Shown here: piece after piece, positions 8,342-17,079 of the stretch | Position numbering within the stretch: the first letter of the stretch is position 1 | Layout of the letters: each line of letters opens with the position of its first letter | Assembly: GCA_018816905.1 (NCBI GenBank) | Contig: JAHIVB010000008.1 | Span: 186,001 to 250,000 of the forward strand | DNA length: 64,000 nucleotides | Reading direction: 5' to 3' | Origin: Bacillota bacterium | Lineage (GTDB): Bacteria; Bacillota_I; Bacilli_A; Izemoplasmatales; Hujiaoplasmataceae | Position numbers and translations under genes: made by a program | The notes under the pieces: generated by a model | The model's input: the letters and a program-made list of their open reading frames with translations, nothing else | The model's database searches: none | What the model was told of the DNA's origin: nothing

Positions 8342-9586
8342 TTAGATGCCGTTTGTATCCGGAATATCGGTTCCTTCAGTTGAAGGCTCTTCATCTGTAG
8401 TGTCGTCATCACCATCAAACCAGTTGAACGGATTCCAGTTTCCACCAGGATGTTTTCCTCCTGATTTTCCATGATCGTCTGTATTTCCTTTAAATTCATC
8501 GTCGTTTCGAGGCTCGCCATTGTAGCTGCCATAAGGCCCACAAGCATGTTTATATTCATATTTATGCGAATATGCAAATCCATCTGGGAGTACGGTATAT
8601 TCAAAAGTGGTTTCACCAGTCAACTCGTCATAAGTACCAACGATTTGTACATGTCCGCTTTCAACTAATTCGTTGTCTTGTCTAACAATGTAACGAATAT
8701 GAATGGTCGTAATGTTCTCTACTGTTTCTTGAGTAGCGTTGAATTCTGTGAAAGAAGCACCTGAAGTCATTTGCAGGCGAATATGAATTTCACCATCTTC
8801 AACAAACGAATTGATTTTACTTTCAGATACTTTGATTCCGTCTTCCATCACTTGATAAAAGAATTTTCTTGTCTGATCTAAAGCATCGTTTTGAACACTG
8901 ACTCTTACGAAGTTTGCTTCATCGATATAGGCATATAAACGAAGAATTTCTTCTGTTTCTGTTTGAATTAATACGCCTTCAAGCAAAGTCTCTACATCAC
9001 CGTCGACCAAGATGCCATCTAGGTAAGCAGTTACGTCTTCAGAATCGTTCTCAGTAAATGGTACACAGAAAGGTTCGTGTCCTTGTCCAAAACTAGTGGT
9101 AATCAATGTTCCATCGTCTGTTGTAGCTTCGTCATCAGTTGCGTCGTCTTCCACAACAGGAAGAGTTTGGTTATAATAAAGTACGTATGTTTTTAGTCCA
9201 TCATAAAGAGTGGAAATCGTATATGTCACCTTAAATGCGTATTCATCACGATCACTATCTTCTGTTAAAACACTTAACCCGTTGTCGTTATCCAAGAATT
9301 GAGCCATCAATTCAAGATACATGTCAAGTTCGTTTACATCTTCACTTACCAAAGGATCTTCCGTAGTCTCTCCTTCAAGTAAAGTAAAACTCATTAAATC
9401 CGCTGAACCAAGATTCGGTAGCAGCAAAGCGTTTACGCTTGCGGCTTGTAATGCCAAATCTTCGACTGAGACCGTCGATGATTCAATCAATGGTTGTTCG
9501 GAAATAGTCGCAAGTTGAGCTTGATCGCACCCAATCAAAATAAATACTGTTGTTATAACGCTAGCTAATAGAAATAATTTTTTCAT
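8342..9586 (-). CDS. Lipoprotein with the ECF-cluster ectodomain (paralogue B)
   Basis: 414 residues. The signal peptide ends LIGC (Cys20), a clear lipobox. The mature protein is acidic and shares with its neighbours a helix VNELDMYLELMAQFLDNDNG near residue 95, followed by beta strands with alternating Tyr. Further shared blocks are LRLYAYIDEANFVRVS, KFFYQVMEDGIKVSESK and VESGHVQI. The C-terminal tail is Gly/Asp/Trp-rich (HPGGNWNPFNWFDGDDD) and not shared with the others. It lies only 27 bp downstream of the membrane protein gene, so it is part of the sigma operon. No known family; role unknown. Confidence 0.85.
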   Translation of the reverse strand: MKKLFLLASVITTVFILIGCDQAQLATISEQPLIESSTVSVEDLALQAASVNALLLPNLGSADLMSFTLLEGETTEDPLVSEDVNELDMYLELMAQFLDNDNGLSVLTEDSDRDEYAFKVTYTISTLYDGLKTYVLYYNQTLPVVEDDATDDEATTDDGTLITTSFGQGHEPFCVPFTENDSEDVTAYLDGILVDGDVETLLEGVLIQTETEEILRLYAYIDEANFVRVSVQNDALDQTRKFFYQVMEDGIKVSESKINSFVEDGEIHIRLQMTSGASFTEFNATQETVENITTIHIRYIVRQDNELVESGHVQIVGTYDELTGETTFEYTVLPDGFAYSHKYEYKHACGPYGSYNGEPRNDDEFKGNTDDHGKSGGKHPGGNWNPFNWFDGDDDTTDEEPSTEGTDIPDTNGI

Positions 9587-9613
9587 CTTTTGTCCTCCTG
9601 TTATTATTGTTCT

Positions 9614-10846
9614 CTAATGTGGGTTGGAACCCATATTTGAAGTGGTTGTTTGATGGTTCGTGTTATCGGTGGTTGTTGCCGTAGTTTGTGTATTTGATCC
9701 GCTATTTGTCGTTGTTTGAGATGTCGTCAAAACGGTTGTCGTTGTGGTATTAGAGTTATTCCCATGGTTACCCATCGGGACAAAATCGTCCTCTGTAGCT
9801 AAAGTATTTCCTTTGTTTTCTCTTTTGCCAGTCATTTCGCTTTGCATTCCATTATGATTAACGGTGTATTTATAGATAGAAGCTCCAGTCGTACCTTCAG
9901 ATTCGATTTTTACTTGAAACTGTCCTTGTTCTATGTTTCCGTTATTATTGATAGAATATTCAACGTTAAACGAATCTCCGTTTGCGTTTTTAACTCTTTC
10001 CACATTTAGAAATAGAGATGCATTTCCACTTAATGCGATGGAAGACTTCAAACTTCCGTTTTTCATCATGACCGAGACCACAGCTTCATTTTGAAGTTGG
10101 TTGTCCACGTATTGCATATATTTATAGGATTGAGCGTCTTCAGTCGATTGATCCTCTACGAGAACATATCTGGACTCGCTTAAGGATGCACGAAGACTTT
10201 CCATGTTGCTGGTTGAATCTCCTGAATAGGCTGCAGAAATCTCAAACGCGTTTTCTTCGTGATAGAGCATACCGGTAATTTCTGCTGTATCTCCTGATTC
10301 AGACACATTGTAATAAAACTTATACTCTATTAGATTTCCTAAGCAATCTTGATTACGATAAAGGATATAATATTGATACTCTATTTTATCAGATTCAAGA
10401 CTTTGAGTTAGCATCGTATCTTGATCTCCAAGAACGGTTTCCATCATATTCAGATATTGGTTGATTAAATCAATGTCATCTTCCAATCCTGCAGTCGTAT
10501 CCAATGCGTAAGGCGTCACTTCAAAGGAAAGCGGCGAGGCATCGATATCTGTTTGAAGAGAGGAAGCCGAGATGGTTTGAAAAGCTAATATTTCTGTATC
10601 TGTTTGGAATGGGGTCGTTGTCGTCGGTCCTCCTATGAAAAGGGTATATCCTCCCACGGATAACACTCCAATGAACAAGAAAGTGAAAGTGTACGTCAGT
10701 ACTCTTCTTAAGTTCCTTAATAATCCAGGTGTTCTTTCTTCTTTTGGCAAAATATGGACTTTTGCCAAATCAATTTTGTCTATGACTTCTGGCATTTCAT
10801 TGAGAGCCATCGATTTCAGTTTTGATTTAAGTACGCTCGTTTTCAC
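9614..10846 (-). CDS. Single-pass membrane protein, putative anti-sigma factor with ectodomain (paralogue A)
   Basis: 410 residues from GTG 10844-10846, behind AAGGAGG. Residues 1-50 are cytoplasmic and charged, one TM helix spans about 51-71, and the rest is outside. The ectodomain begins with an LINQYLNMMETVLGDQD helix and repeats the strand pattern of the two downstream lipoproteins (GQFQVKIE corresponding to their SGHVQI block). The C-terminal 50 residues are a Thr/Ser/Asn linker. It overlaps the sigma gene by 20 bases, and this gene order and topology are typical of ECF anti-sigma factors. No zinc-binding HxxxCxxC anti-sigma motif is present, so the regulator role rests on context. Confidence 0.75.
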   Translation of the reverse strand: MKTSVLKSKLKSMALNEMPEVIDKIDLAKVHILPKEERTPGLLRNLRRVLTYTFTFLFIGVLSVGGYTLFIGGPTTTTPFQTDTEILAFQTISASSLQTDIDASPLSFEVTPYALDTTAGLEDDIDLINQYLNMMETVLGDQDTMLTQSLESDKIEYQYYILYRNQDCLGNLIEYKFYYNVSESGDTAEITGMLYHEENAFEISAAYSGDSTSNMESLRASLSESRYVLVEDQSTEDAQSYKYMQYVDNQLQNEAVVSVMMKNGSLKSSIALSGNASLFLNVERVKNANGDSFNVEYSINNNGNIEQGQFQVKIESEGTTGASIYKYTVNHNGMQSEMTGKRENKGNTLATEDDFVPMGNHGNNSNTTTTTVLTTSQTTTNSGSNTQTTATTTDNTNHQTTTSNMGSNPH

Positions 10847-11381
10847 TTTGAGTTCCTCCTTCCATTTCTTTTTTCATTTTTTTAATCGCCTTATTATAAA
10901 TCCATAAGACGGTTCCTATTGGTTTCTTTGTTAATGTAGCGATATCTTTGAATTTAGTGTCTGATACAATTCTTAGTAGAACAACTTCTCTTTCGAGATC
11001 ATCAAGAGGTTTTAACATTTCCTCCATCTCATAGGATTGTTCTTTTGGTGCTTCATCGACCGTGTTATCAAAAACATAGCTTGATTCTATCGGATCATAT
11101 ACGCTTACTCGCTTGAATTTCCTGGTGTGGTCAATTGCGATGTTTTTCGCAATTTGAAGTAACCAAGCATTAAAATTACGTCCTCTTTCGTAGGTATGAA
11201 TTTTACTGAGCATTTTAATGTAGGTATCTTGCATTAAATCCTCTGTTTGTGATTTGTCTTTCACAATCGCGACGATAATTGAAAATACACCTCTTTTAGT
11301 ATGCTCATAAACTGTTTCGAACGCTTGATTGTTTTTTTCAATCAGTAAGTCTATATAATCGTCGAAGTTGATATTCTCCAC
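10827..11381 (-). CDS. RNA polymerase ECF-type sigma factor
   Basis: 184 residues. Region 2 is clear (AFETVYEHTKRGVFSIIVAI, then QTEDLMQDTYIKML and FNAWLLQIAKNIAIDHTRK). Region 4 holds LDDLEREVVLLRIVSDTKFKDIA and the recognition helix PIGTVLWIYNKAIKKMK. There is no region 1.1 or 3, so it is group 4 (ECF). The start is GTG 11379-11381 after a GAGGCGGTGATA site. A TATAAT-like element lies upstream near 11402-11407 (minus strand). The partner is probably the membrane protein translated from its overlapping end. Target promoters are not identifiable by eye. Confidence 0.93.
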   Translation of the reverse strand: MENINFDDYIDLLIEKNNQAFETVYEHTKRGVFSIIVAIVKDKSQTEDLMQDTYIKMLSKIHTYERGRNFNAWLLQIAKNIAIDHTRKFKRVSVYDPIESSYVFDNTVDEAPKEQSYEMEEMLKPLDDLEREVVLLRIVSDTKFKDIATLTKKPIGTVLWIYNKAIKKMKKEMEGGTQSENERT

Positions 11382-11510
11382 TCTATCACCGCCTCGAGGA
11401 TTATTATAACATATTTTATTTTTGACTGTTCGACTGAACGTTAAATTTCACTACATATACGGTTGGAGAACTGTAATTATTGGTTGAATGACAAAATATA
11501 TGGTACTAAG

Positions 11511-11539
11511 TTTACAAAGTAGGCCAACTATATTATAAT
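11511..11539 (+). promoter_or_regulatory. Promoter of the acyltransferase/ligase operon
   Basis: TTTACA (11511-11516), a 17-bp spacer and TATAAT (11534-11539), 27 bases before ATG 11567. Confidence 0.75.
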
Positions 11540-11566
11540 TGTCTTATCATAAAGGCAGGAAAACAG

Positions 11567-12358
11567 ATGAAGAGTAAACGAATATGGGAGTTAGATTTTT
11601 TAAGAGGATTATCGATTATTTTAATGGTCTTCGATCACCTGATGTATGATCTACAAAGTTTACCTTATTGGTTCTCGAATTTCTTTATTTTGGATCGACC
11701 TGTAGCCAATTTTCTATATGAAGCGGGACACTGGTATTGGAACTCCGAACTTCGAGCTAATTTTCATTTTGTTTTTGTGGCGATTTTCTTGCTGGTGAGT
11801 GGAATCAGTTATAACTTCAGCAGATCGAATTTAAAAAGAGGATTGCGCTTTACAGTTGTTGCTTTATTGATTACAGCCATTACAATGGGTATCCAAATCG
11901 GATTTGGAGTCGACATTGGAATTGTGTTTGGAATCATTCACATGTTTGCGATTGGAACCTTACTGGTTTGGTTGTTTAAAAAGATTTGGGACAATGATGC
12001 TTTCATTTTCATTGTCGGAGCATTCATCATTGCATATGGATTCTATTTCAACTTCACGGAGGTTCCTTATTATAATACGCTTGATTTTCCGAAATTGTTG
12101 GAAGTGATTGTCGGTATAAAGGGATATGGTGCGGATCATTTTGGAATTTTCCCATATGTGGGCGTTATATTCATTGGTACCGTCTTGGGAAAACATCTTT
12201 ATCAAGGAAAAGCAAGTTTGTTACCAAGTTGGGATAAATCATGGAATAAGCCTTTCGTATTTGCAGGTAAGTATACATTATGGATATTCGTCACGCATCA
12301 GATTATCATTATGGCACTGGTTTATATCATAGGTTATATATCCGGATTCCGGATTTAG
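11567..12358 (+). CDS. DUF1624/heparan-alpha-glucosaminide N-acetyltransferase-like membrane protein
   Basis: 263 residues with an N-terminal RIWELDFLRGLSIILMVFDHLMYD signature (LRG...DH), typical of DUF1624 and related membrane acyltransferases; the His in the first TM region is the presumed acyl-acceptor residue. About seven TM helices follow. It probably moves an acyl group across or at the membrane onto an envelope glycan or lipid. The exact substrate is unknown. It is followed 10 bp later by an AMP-forming acyl ligase, which suggests the ligase supplies an activated acyl group. Confidence 0.8.
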   Translation: MKSKRIWELDFLRGLSIILMVFDHLMYDLQSLPYWFSNFFILDRPVANFLYEAGHWYWNSELRANFHFVFVAIFLLVSGISYNFSRSNLKRGLRFTVVALLITAITMGIQIGFGVDIGIVFGIIHMFAIGTLLVWLFKKIWDNDAFIFIVGAFIIAYGFYFNFTEVPYYNTLDFPKLLEVIVGIKGYGADHFGIFPYVGVIFIGTVLGKHLYQGKASLLPSWDKSWNKPFVFAGKYTLWIFVTHQIIIMALVYIIGYISGFRI

Positions 12359-12368
12359 GGGGGACAAA

Positions 12369-13994
12369 ATGAAAATTAATTGTAGTATGTATGAAACAAT
12401 ATTAGAAACGAAGAACTCATCTCCAACAAATAATGCACTTTTATTCACGGGAAAATACGTCGATTATCAAACTTTGATTACTGAAATCGATGATTTTGCG
12501 AATGGTCTTCATGATTTGGGAATCAAATCCGGAGATACGGTCACGATGGCAATGCCAAATATTTTTGAATCCATTTATGCCTTTTACGCCGTCAACAAGA
12601 TTGGCGCTTTGAGTCATTTGGTTCATCCTTTGACCCCAGTTAATCAAATGGAAAGGTTTATGGCAAAAACCGGTTCAAATACATTGATTATCGTCGATAC
12701 GTTTTTTAATCACTACAAGGATTTGATTAAGAACCCTCACATTAAATTGATTTTGGCAAATCCAACCAGGACGATGGGGTTTGTTAAAAAATTCGGATAC
12801 AAACTCATCAATCGTGCTAAATTAAAAAACATTAAATATGGAAACCAAGTATTATCGTATTCTAAAATGCTTGGAAAAGAAGAGTTTCATGACACTTCAA
12901 AAATCAATGCGAAGAAAACAAGTGTTTATCTTCACAGCGGTGGAACTTCTGGAGAGCCAAAGACAATCGAGTTATCAAATTTCGCGATTAACAGTCTTGC
13001 GTCAAACACCGCCCATATATTAGGGGAAACCAATTTCAAGAACAAACACATGCTCGCGGTTCTTCCTTTGTTTCATGGATTTGGTCTTTGTATGGGCACT
13101 CACGCCATGCTGTGCTTCGGTGGGGTTGATACATTAATGCCGAAGTTTGACGCTTTGGAAACGATTAAACTTCTAAAGACCAATCAAGTGAATTACGTCA
13201 TCGGCGTACCATCTTTGTTCGAAAACTTAATAGGTAAACACGAAATAAGAGGAGCACATCTAAAAAATCTCCACCAAGCTTTCGTCGGAGGAGATTATGT
13301 TGCTTTGGATTTAAAACATCGTTTTGATCGACTGATGAAAGAGTTCGGTTCGAAAGCAAGATTGCTAGAAGGATATGGTCTGACAGAAGTAGTCACGGTA
13401 TGTTCAGTCAATACGCTGAAAGAACATTTACAAACCTCGGTAGGAAAACCTCTTCCTGGTCTCAATATGGAAATTGTATCGATGGAGGATCGAAAGTTCC
13501 TTGAAAGAGGAAAAGACGGTGAGATTGTAGTTTCTGGAGATACGATGATGAACGGCTATCTGGAGAACAAATCTCACCCAAAAGACAATCCTTTCCTGAT
13601 TGATTCCAACAAAAAGAAATGGGTTTTGACTGGAGATTTCGGATTTATCGATGCCGAAGGTTTCGTTCATTTCAAACAACGTCTAAAACGAATCATCAAA
13701 GTTTCAGGAATGCCTGTTCTTCCTTCTGAAATTGAAAACCTTGTGATGAACTTCAATGAAATCAAAGAAGTAGCAGCCATCGGAGTACCCGATCAAGAAA
13801 AAGGATCGATGATTAAACTATACATCGTTGTCCACCCAAACGCAGTCGCAGAAATGCTGGAGAAGAGGATCAAGGAAGCCATTCGCTTGGAACTTTCTGT
13901 ATATGCTCTTCCAAAGGAAATCATCTATATGGATGAATTACCTAAAACAATGATTGGAAAAACAGACACAAGAAAACTTGAATCTATGGGATAA
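12369..13994 (+). CDS. AMP-forming acyl-CoA synthetase/ligase (ANL superfamily)
   Basis: 541 residues with all adenylate-forming landmarks: the P-loop-like HSGGTSGEPKTIELSN (about residues 190-205), GYGLTEVVTV, the ATP-binding LTGDFGFID, and a C-terminal domain ending in the catalytic Lys (LPKTMIGKTDTRKL). It activates a carboxylic acid with ATP and transfers it to CoA or another thiol. The ribosome site is GGGGGG-rich (TAGGGGGGACAAA). It is the second gene of an operon with a membrane acyltransferase-like protein. Acid specificity cannot be read from sequence. Confidence 0.9.
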   Translation: MKINCSMYETILETKNSSPTNNALLFTGKYVDYQTLITEIDDFANGLHDLGIKSGDTVTMAMPNIFESIYAFYAVNKIGALSHLVHPLTPVNQMERFMAKTGSNTLIIVDTFFNHYKDLIKNPHIKLILANPTRTMGFVKKFGYKLINRAKLKNIKYGNQVLSYSKMLGKEEFHDTSKINAKKTSVYLHSGGTSGEPKTIELSNFAINSLASNTAHILGETNFKNKHMLAVLPLFHGFGLCMGTHAMLCFGGVDTLMPKFDALETIKLLKTNQVNYVIGVPSLFENLIGKHEIRGAHLKNLHQAFVGGDYVALDLKHRFDRLMKEFGSKARLLEGYGLTEVVTVCSVNTLKEHLQTSVGKPLPGLNMEIVSMEDRKFLERGKDGEIVVSGDTMMNGYLENKSHPKDNPFLIDSNKKKWVLTGDFGFIDAEGFVHFKQRLKRIIKVSGMPVLPSEIENLVMNFNEIKEVAAIGVPDQEKGSMIKLYIVVHPNAVAEMLEKRIKEAIRLELSVYALPKEIIYMDELPKTMIGKTDTRKLESMG

Positions 13995-13995
13995 A

Positions 13996-14029
13996 AAAAA
14001 GACGACCTTTAGAAGGGTCGCCTTTTTTT
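13996..14029. terminator. Bidirectional terminator between convergent genes
   Basis: A GC-rich stem GACGACC...GGGTCGCC, with one bulge, is flanked by an A run (13993-14000) and a T run (14023-14029). It serves the ligase on the plus strand and the TetR gene on the minus strand. Confidence 0.8.
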
Positions 14030-14036
14030 AGTGTTT

Positions 14037-14609
14037 TTAGAACAAACGTTTGTTGACATCGCGGAAGTAGAACACGATTAACTGAACAACCATGTCTTGA
14101 ATTTTCTCCATGTTGTTGACGTTGTCTTTGAAAACAACGAACAATGCTTGAATAAAGCTTGAAGCTACAATTTTTAAGAAATAATCTTCAAATTTTCCAG
14201 GGAAATATTCTCTGATTTTGTTGACAACTAATAATTCAAGTTGATTTTTTACTTGATGATAATGAGTGCCATTCGAATTGAAAATCATGATGAAAATTTC
14301 TTTAGTGTAAGGACGAAGCACATTCATGACATATGTAACGATTTGATCAGCTTCTTTTTTAGACTCAATTTGAGTAATATGAAGCTTTCTATCGAAAGAT
14401 TCTAAGTCATTGATTGCATTTTGTGCTGGTAACAAGACTGCATTGAATAATGCTTCCTTGTTTTCAAAGTAACGGTAAATGTTACCAACGGTAATATTTG
14501 CACTATCCGCAATCCTTCTCATGTTTGCGTTTTGGTAACCTCTTTCGAAGAACTCGGCAATTGCTCCCTCAACAATCGCGTTCTTGACTGATTCCTTTAA
14601 TACTTGCAT
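14037..14609 (-). CDS. TetR/AcrR family transcriptional regulator
   Basis: 190 residues with AAGGAGGTATCGT before ATG. The N-terminal helix-turn-helix is typical: IVEGAIAEFFERGYQNANMRRIADSANITVGNIYRYFENKEALFNAV. The C-terminal domain (residues 60-190) is not assignable. It is divergent from a six-TM protein gene. A 10-bp inverted repeat lies just downstream of its own predicted transcription start, suggesting autorepression. Ligand unknown. Confidence 0.9.
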   Translation of the reverse strand: MQVLKESVKNAIVEGAIAEFFERGYQNANMRRIADSANITVGNIYRYFENKEALFNAVLLPAQNAINDLESFDRKLHITQIESKKEADQIVTYVMNVLRPYTKEIFIMIFNSNGTHYHQVKNQLELLVVNKIREYFPGKFEDYFLKIVASSFIQALFVVFKDNVNNMEKIQDMVVQLIVFYFRDVNKRLF

Positions 14610-14652
14610 ACGATACCTCCTTCTTTAAAGAATTTTAGTTTTCTCCCATTGT

Positions 14653-14691
14653 AATTATCTGTGGATACAGATTGGAGTACAACAGATAATT
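14653..14691. promoter_or_regulatory. Inverted repeat, putative TetR operator
   Basis: AATTATCTGT (14653-14662) and ACAGATAATT (14682-14691) are perfect reverse complements separated by 19 bp. A smaller CTGT-GGAT-ACAG repeat is nested inside at 14659-14670. The site covers the first transcribed bases of the minus-strand promoter at 14701-14729. Confidence 0.5.
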
Positions 14692-14700
14692 TACAGATTC

Positions 14701-14729
14701 ATTATATACGATTGAGCTATATAATGCAA
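14701..14729 (-). promoter_or_regulatory. Promoter of the second TetR gene
   Basis: On the minus strand TTGCAT (14724-14729), 17 bp and TATAAT (14701-14706). Confidence 0.6.
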
Positions 14730-14903
14730 TTACATTGATATAATTTATCGAAATTATATTTTTTTATAACAATTATTTATCAAAAAGAATGAATATTATA
14801 ATATTTTTCTCAATATAAAAATGATGGATTATTCATTGATGATGCGCTGTTTACTGTTATTTTCGATTATATCTGAAAAATAGAGATAAAACATTCTAGC
14901 GTG

Positions 14904-14932
14904 TTGACATTAGTATACATTGATTATATAAT
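14904..14932 (+). promoter_or_regulatory. Consensus promoter of the 14963 gene
   Basis: TTGACA (14904-14909), exactly 17 bp and TATAAT (14927-14932). Between this and the TetR promoter (14730-14903) I see only AT-rich sequence. Confidence 0.85.
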
Positions 14933-14962
14933 TTTCATATAGGTTAGGAAGAGGTGGTTGAA

Positions 14963-16216
14963 ATGAAAAAGTTTTTTGCAAACTTAGTTATTTTTCTCTC
15001 CGTTCTGCTCATTACCGTTGTTGCCATTCCTTGGAACAACCTTGGGCAATGGGGACTAAACATTAGTTTCTTGGGTGACAACGAATTACTGGTTAAAGGT
15101 GGCATTGGGGGATTTCTGTTTCTACTCGGTTTAGTGTTTCTAATTGTCAGTATCCGTGAATATAATTACGATGGTAAGCTTCAACAAGAAACGGCAAATG
15201 CAGCCTTTCTTCCGATGTGGTTGTTCAGCGTTGCAGCAACAGCATATGCAGCCATTCTCGTTGCTTTCATCTACACTCATGATACAACGAATCAAACAGC
15301 GTTGATTTATCTTGGTGGACTAGGATTTTTAGTTTTGAATATTCTAGGCTTTGGACATCTTCTATCGAGCGGATTTAAAATCAGAAAGAATTTCTCACGG
15401 ATTATGATTTTTGTTTTCTTATTTGAAATTCTATTAGTAAGTGGCGGAGCTGCCTATTATGTAAGAACTTATGTGGTTACGAATTATGCCTCTTTTTACA
15501 CTTACAACTATGTATTGGTAGGCGCAGTTACTTTTGGTTTTTATATTCTTCATCTCATACTTCTTGCTGTCAAGAAAAACCGAGTTTCAGAAGAAGAACT
15601 TCTTCAGGTTGATTATGAACCAGAAATGAAACAAGCAAAACAACAAGTAGAAAAACTGGCTCAAGCTCCGATGAAAAAAGCTGGAAAGAAACAACAAGCC
15701 TTAGAACAGGTTGATTCAAGAAAAACGTTGATTGTGTCTAAAGACGAAACCATTCAATCCAAAGGGAAAGATATGGATCCGACAAACATGCTTTATGAAG
15801 ACGTATCAGTGGATCCTGAGTTCTCTCAAACTTCCAATCAATCACGTCAGATTAATTCAATCGATTATTATATTGAAAAACCAAAAATGTTTAAACCATT
15901 AGATCCGACTTTCGATTTGTTGGTGGAGTACGTTAGAGAACTTCCAAACGTAGTCACAAAAATAGCAGACGAAAAAATCACGTTCTATTTAGACAGAAAT
16001 CCATTCTTGGTATTAATTAATTATGGAAATTATTACCGCATGGCTTTCAAATATGAACTAGAAAAAGGGATTCGTTTGATTATCAAATACCCGACAATTT
16101 CGAAAAACAAATCAACAAAAGACGATTTATGGTTTAAAGCAAACAATTATGGTGATCTTCCAAAAGAAGTCATTTATCAAATTGTCAAGTCTTCGTATGA
16201 CCAATCTGTAAAATAA
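14963..16216 (+). CDS. Six-TM membrane protein with a cytoplasmic MmcQ/YjbR-like C-terminus
   Basis: 417 residues from ATG 14963; a GAGGTGG site at 14951-14957 overlaps the frame's upstream GTG, so the ATG is used. Residues 1-210 hold about six TM helices. A Gln/Lys-rich charged linker (EMKQAKQQVEKLAQ) follows. The last 110 residues (DPTFDLLVEYVRELPNV through DLWFKANNYGDLPKEVIYQIVKSSYD) resemble the MmcQ/YjbR-like fold. That match is from pattern only. Divergent from a TetR gene that may control it. Function unknown. Confidence 0.72.
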   Translation: MKKFFANLVIFLSVLLITVVAIPWNNLGQWGLNISFLGDNELLVKGGIGGFLFLLGLVFLIVSIREYNYDGKLQQETANAAFLPMWLFSVAATAYAAILVAFIYTHDTTNQTALIYLGGLGFLVLNILGFGHLLSSGFKIRKNFSRIMIFVFLFEILLVSGGAAYYVRTYVVTNYASFYTYNYVLVGAVTFGFYILHLILLAVKKNRVSEEELLQVDYEPEMKQAKQQVEKLAQAPMKKAGKKQQALEQVDSRKTLIVSKDETIQSKGKDMDPTNMLYEDVSVDPEFSQTSNQSRQINSIDYYIEKPKMFKPLDPTFDLLVEYVRELPNVVTKIADEKITFYLDRNPFLVLINYGNYYRMAFKYELEKGIRLIIKYPTISKNKSTKDDLWFKANNYGDLPKEVIYQIVKSSYDQSVK

Positions 16217-16240
16217 GCAATCTTTTTGATTGCTTTTTTC
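16215..16240 (+). terminator. Terminator overlapping the stop of the six-TM gene
   Basis: AAGCAATC (16215-16222), TTTTT loop, GATTGCTT (16228-16235), then T6. Confidence 0.9.
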
Positions 16241-16312
16241 TTGCCATTTTTTAGTCAAATAGATTGAAAGGAAACGCTTTCTATGATAAAATTTTCTAGT
16301 GAGGTGATGCAA

Positions 16313-17038
16313 ATGAAAATTCAAGAGGTTGAAGAACTTTTACAGGCATTAAGCAACAAGAAAGGAACGCTGTCAATTGCAGAGTTAAAAGAACGTTGTG
16401 ACGATTTTGACAAGTTGTACATTTACGAGTCAACAACATTCGATAACGGTGATTTCTCTTTTGAAGATGTTTGTTTCTTGTTGGAGGATCATTCAAGAAT
16501 ATTTCCTGACAAAAGCGAACACATCCGCAAAGCAATCATCAACAATTATCACGCAATCCAAATGGTTCATAAACTTGTAAGAGAAAAGAAAGAAATCAAC
16601 GAGACAGTTTTAAAAGACTTACATCAAGTATTGGTCGACGGAATGATTCCGGGAGGCGTATATCGCACTAGAGACTTATTTATTCTAGGAGCGAAACATG
16701 TTCCACCGACCTATCTAAAGATTTTCAAAAAAATGGATGCCTATTTTCAAGACTTACAAGATTCAAAACTGAAAGGTCTAGAGAAAGCGGCTTTCGCACA
16801 TCTCCAAATTTTGAAAATATATCCATTCATGGATGCAAATGGAAGACTTGCAAGATTGTTACTCAATTATCAGCTTGAACTTGAAGGATTCTTACCCGTT
16901 TCAATCACAAAAGGACTTAGAGACGAGTATTTTGGAACAATTGATGAATACAAAATCAATAAAGATATTGTTCCTTTCACCGAGTTTCTCGCGAAACTCG
17001 AAGAGAAGAGAATCAAAGAGTTTCTGGAAAGAGAGTAA
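16313..17038 (+). CDS. Fic-fold protein lacking the catalytic histidine
   Basis: 241 residues from ATG 16313, which has GAGGTGAT at 16301-16308; the earlier ATG at 16283 lies in a TATGAT -10-like box. The Fic domain is recognisable (GVYRTRDLFI, then AHLQILKIYPFMDANGRLARLL). The core motif, normally HPFxxGNGR, reads YPFMDANGR (residues 170-178): catalytic His is Tyr and the first Gly is Ala. The N-terminal inhibitory-helix region reads STTFDNG (40-46), where Asp replaces the usual Glu of SxxxEG/N. Fic proteins normally transfer AMP to target hydroxyls; this one is either inactive for AMP transfer or does something else. It appears intact and expressed, with its own terminator. Confidence 0.85.
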   Translation: MKIQEVEELLQALSNKKGTLSIAELKERCDDFDKLYIYESTTFDNGDFSFEDVCFLLEDHSRIFPDKSEHIRKAIINNYHAIQMVHKLVREKKEINETVLKDLHQVLVDGMIPGGVYRTRDLFILGAKHVPPTYLKIFKKMDAYFQDLQDSKLKGLEKAAFAHLQILKIYPFMDANGRLARLLLNYQLELEGFLPVSITKGLRDEYFGTIDEYKINKDIVPFTEFLAKLEEKRIKEFLERE

Positions 17039-17057
17039 AATTACTCTCTTTTTTTCA
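17030..17057 (+). terminator. Terminator overlapping the Fic gene stop codon
   Basis: AGAGAGTAA (17030-17038, containing the stop) pairs with TTACTCTCT (17041-17049), followed by T7. Confidence 0.85.
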
Positions 17058-17079
17058 ATTAGAGAATGAGGTATGAAAT

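Noticed and set aside
8323-8616. Open frame on the minus strand inside the 8342 lipoprotein gene
   Set aside because: Shadow frame of a real gene; spans its stop and terminator.
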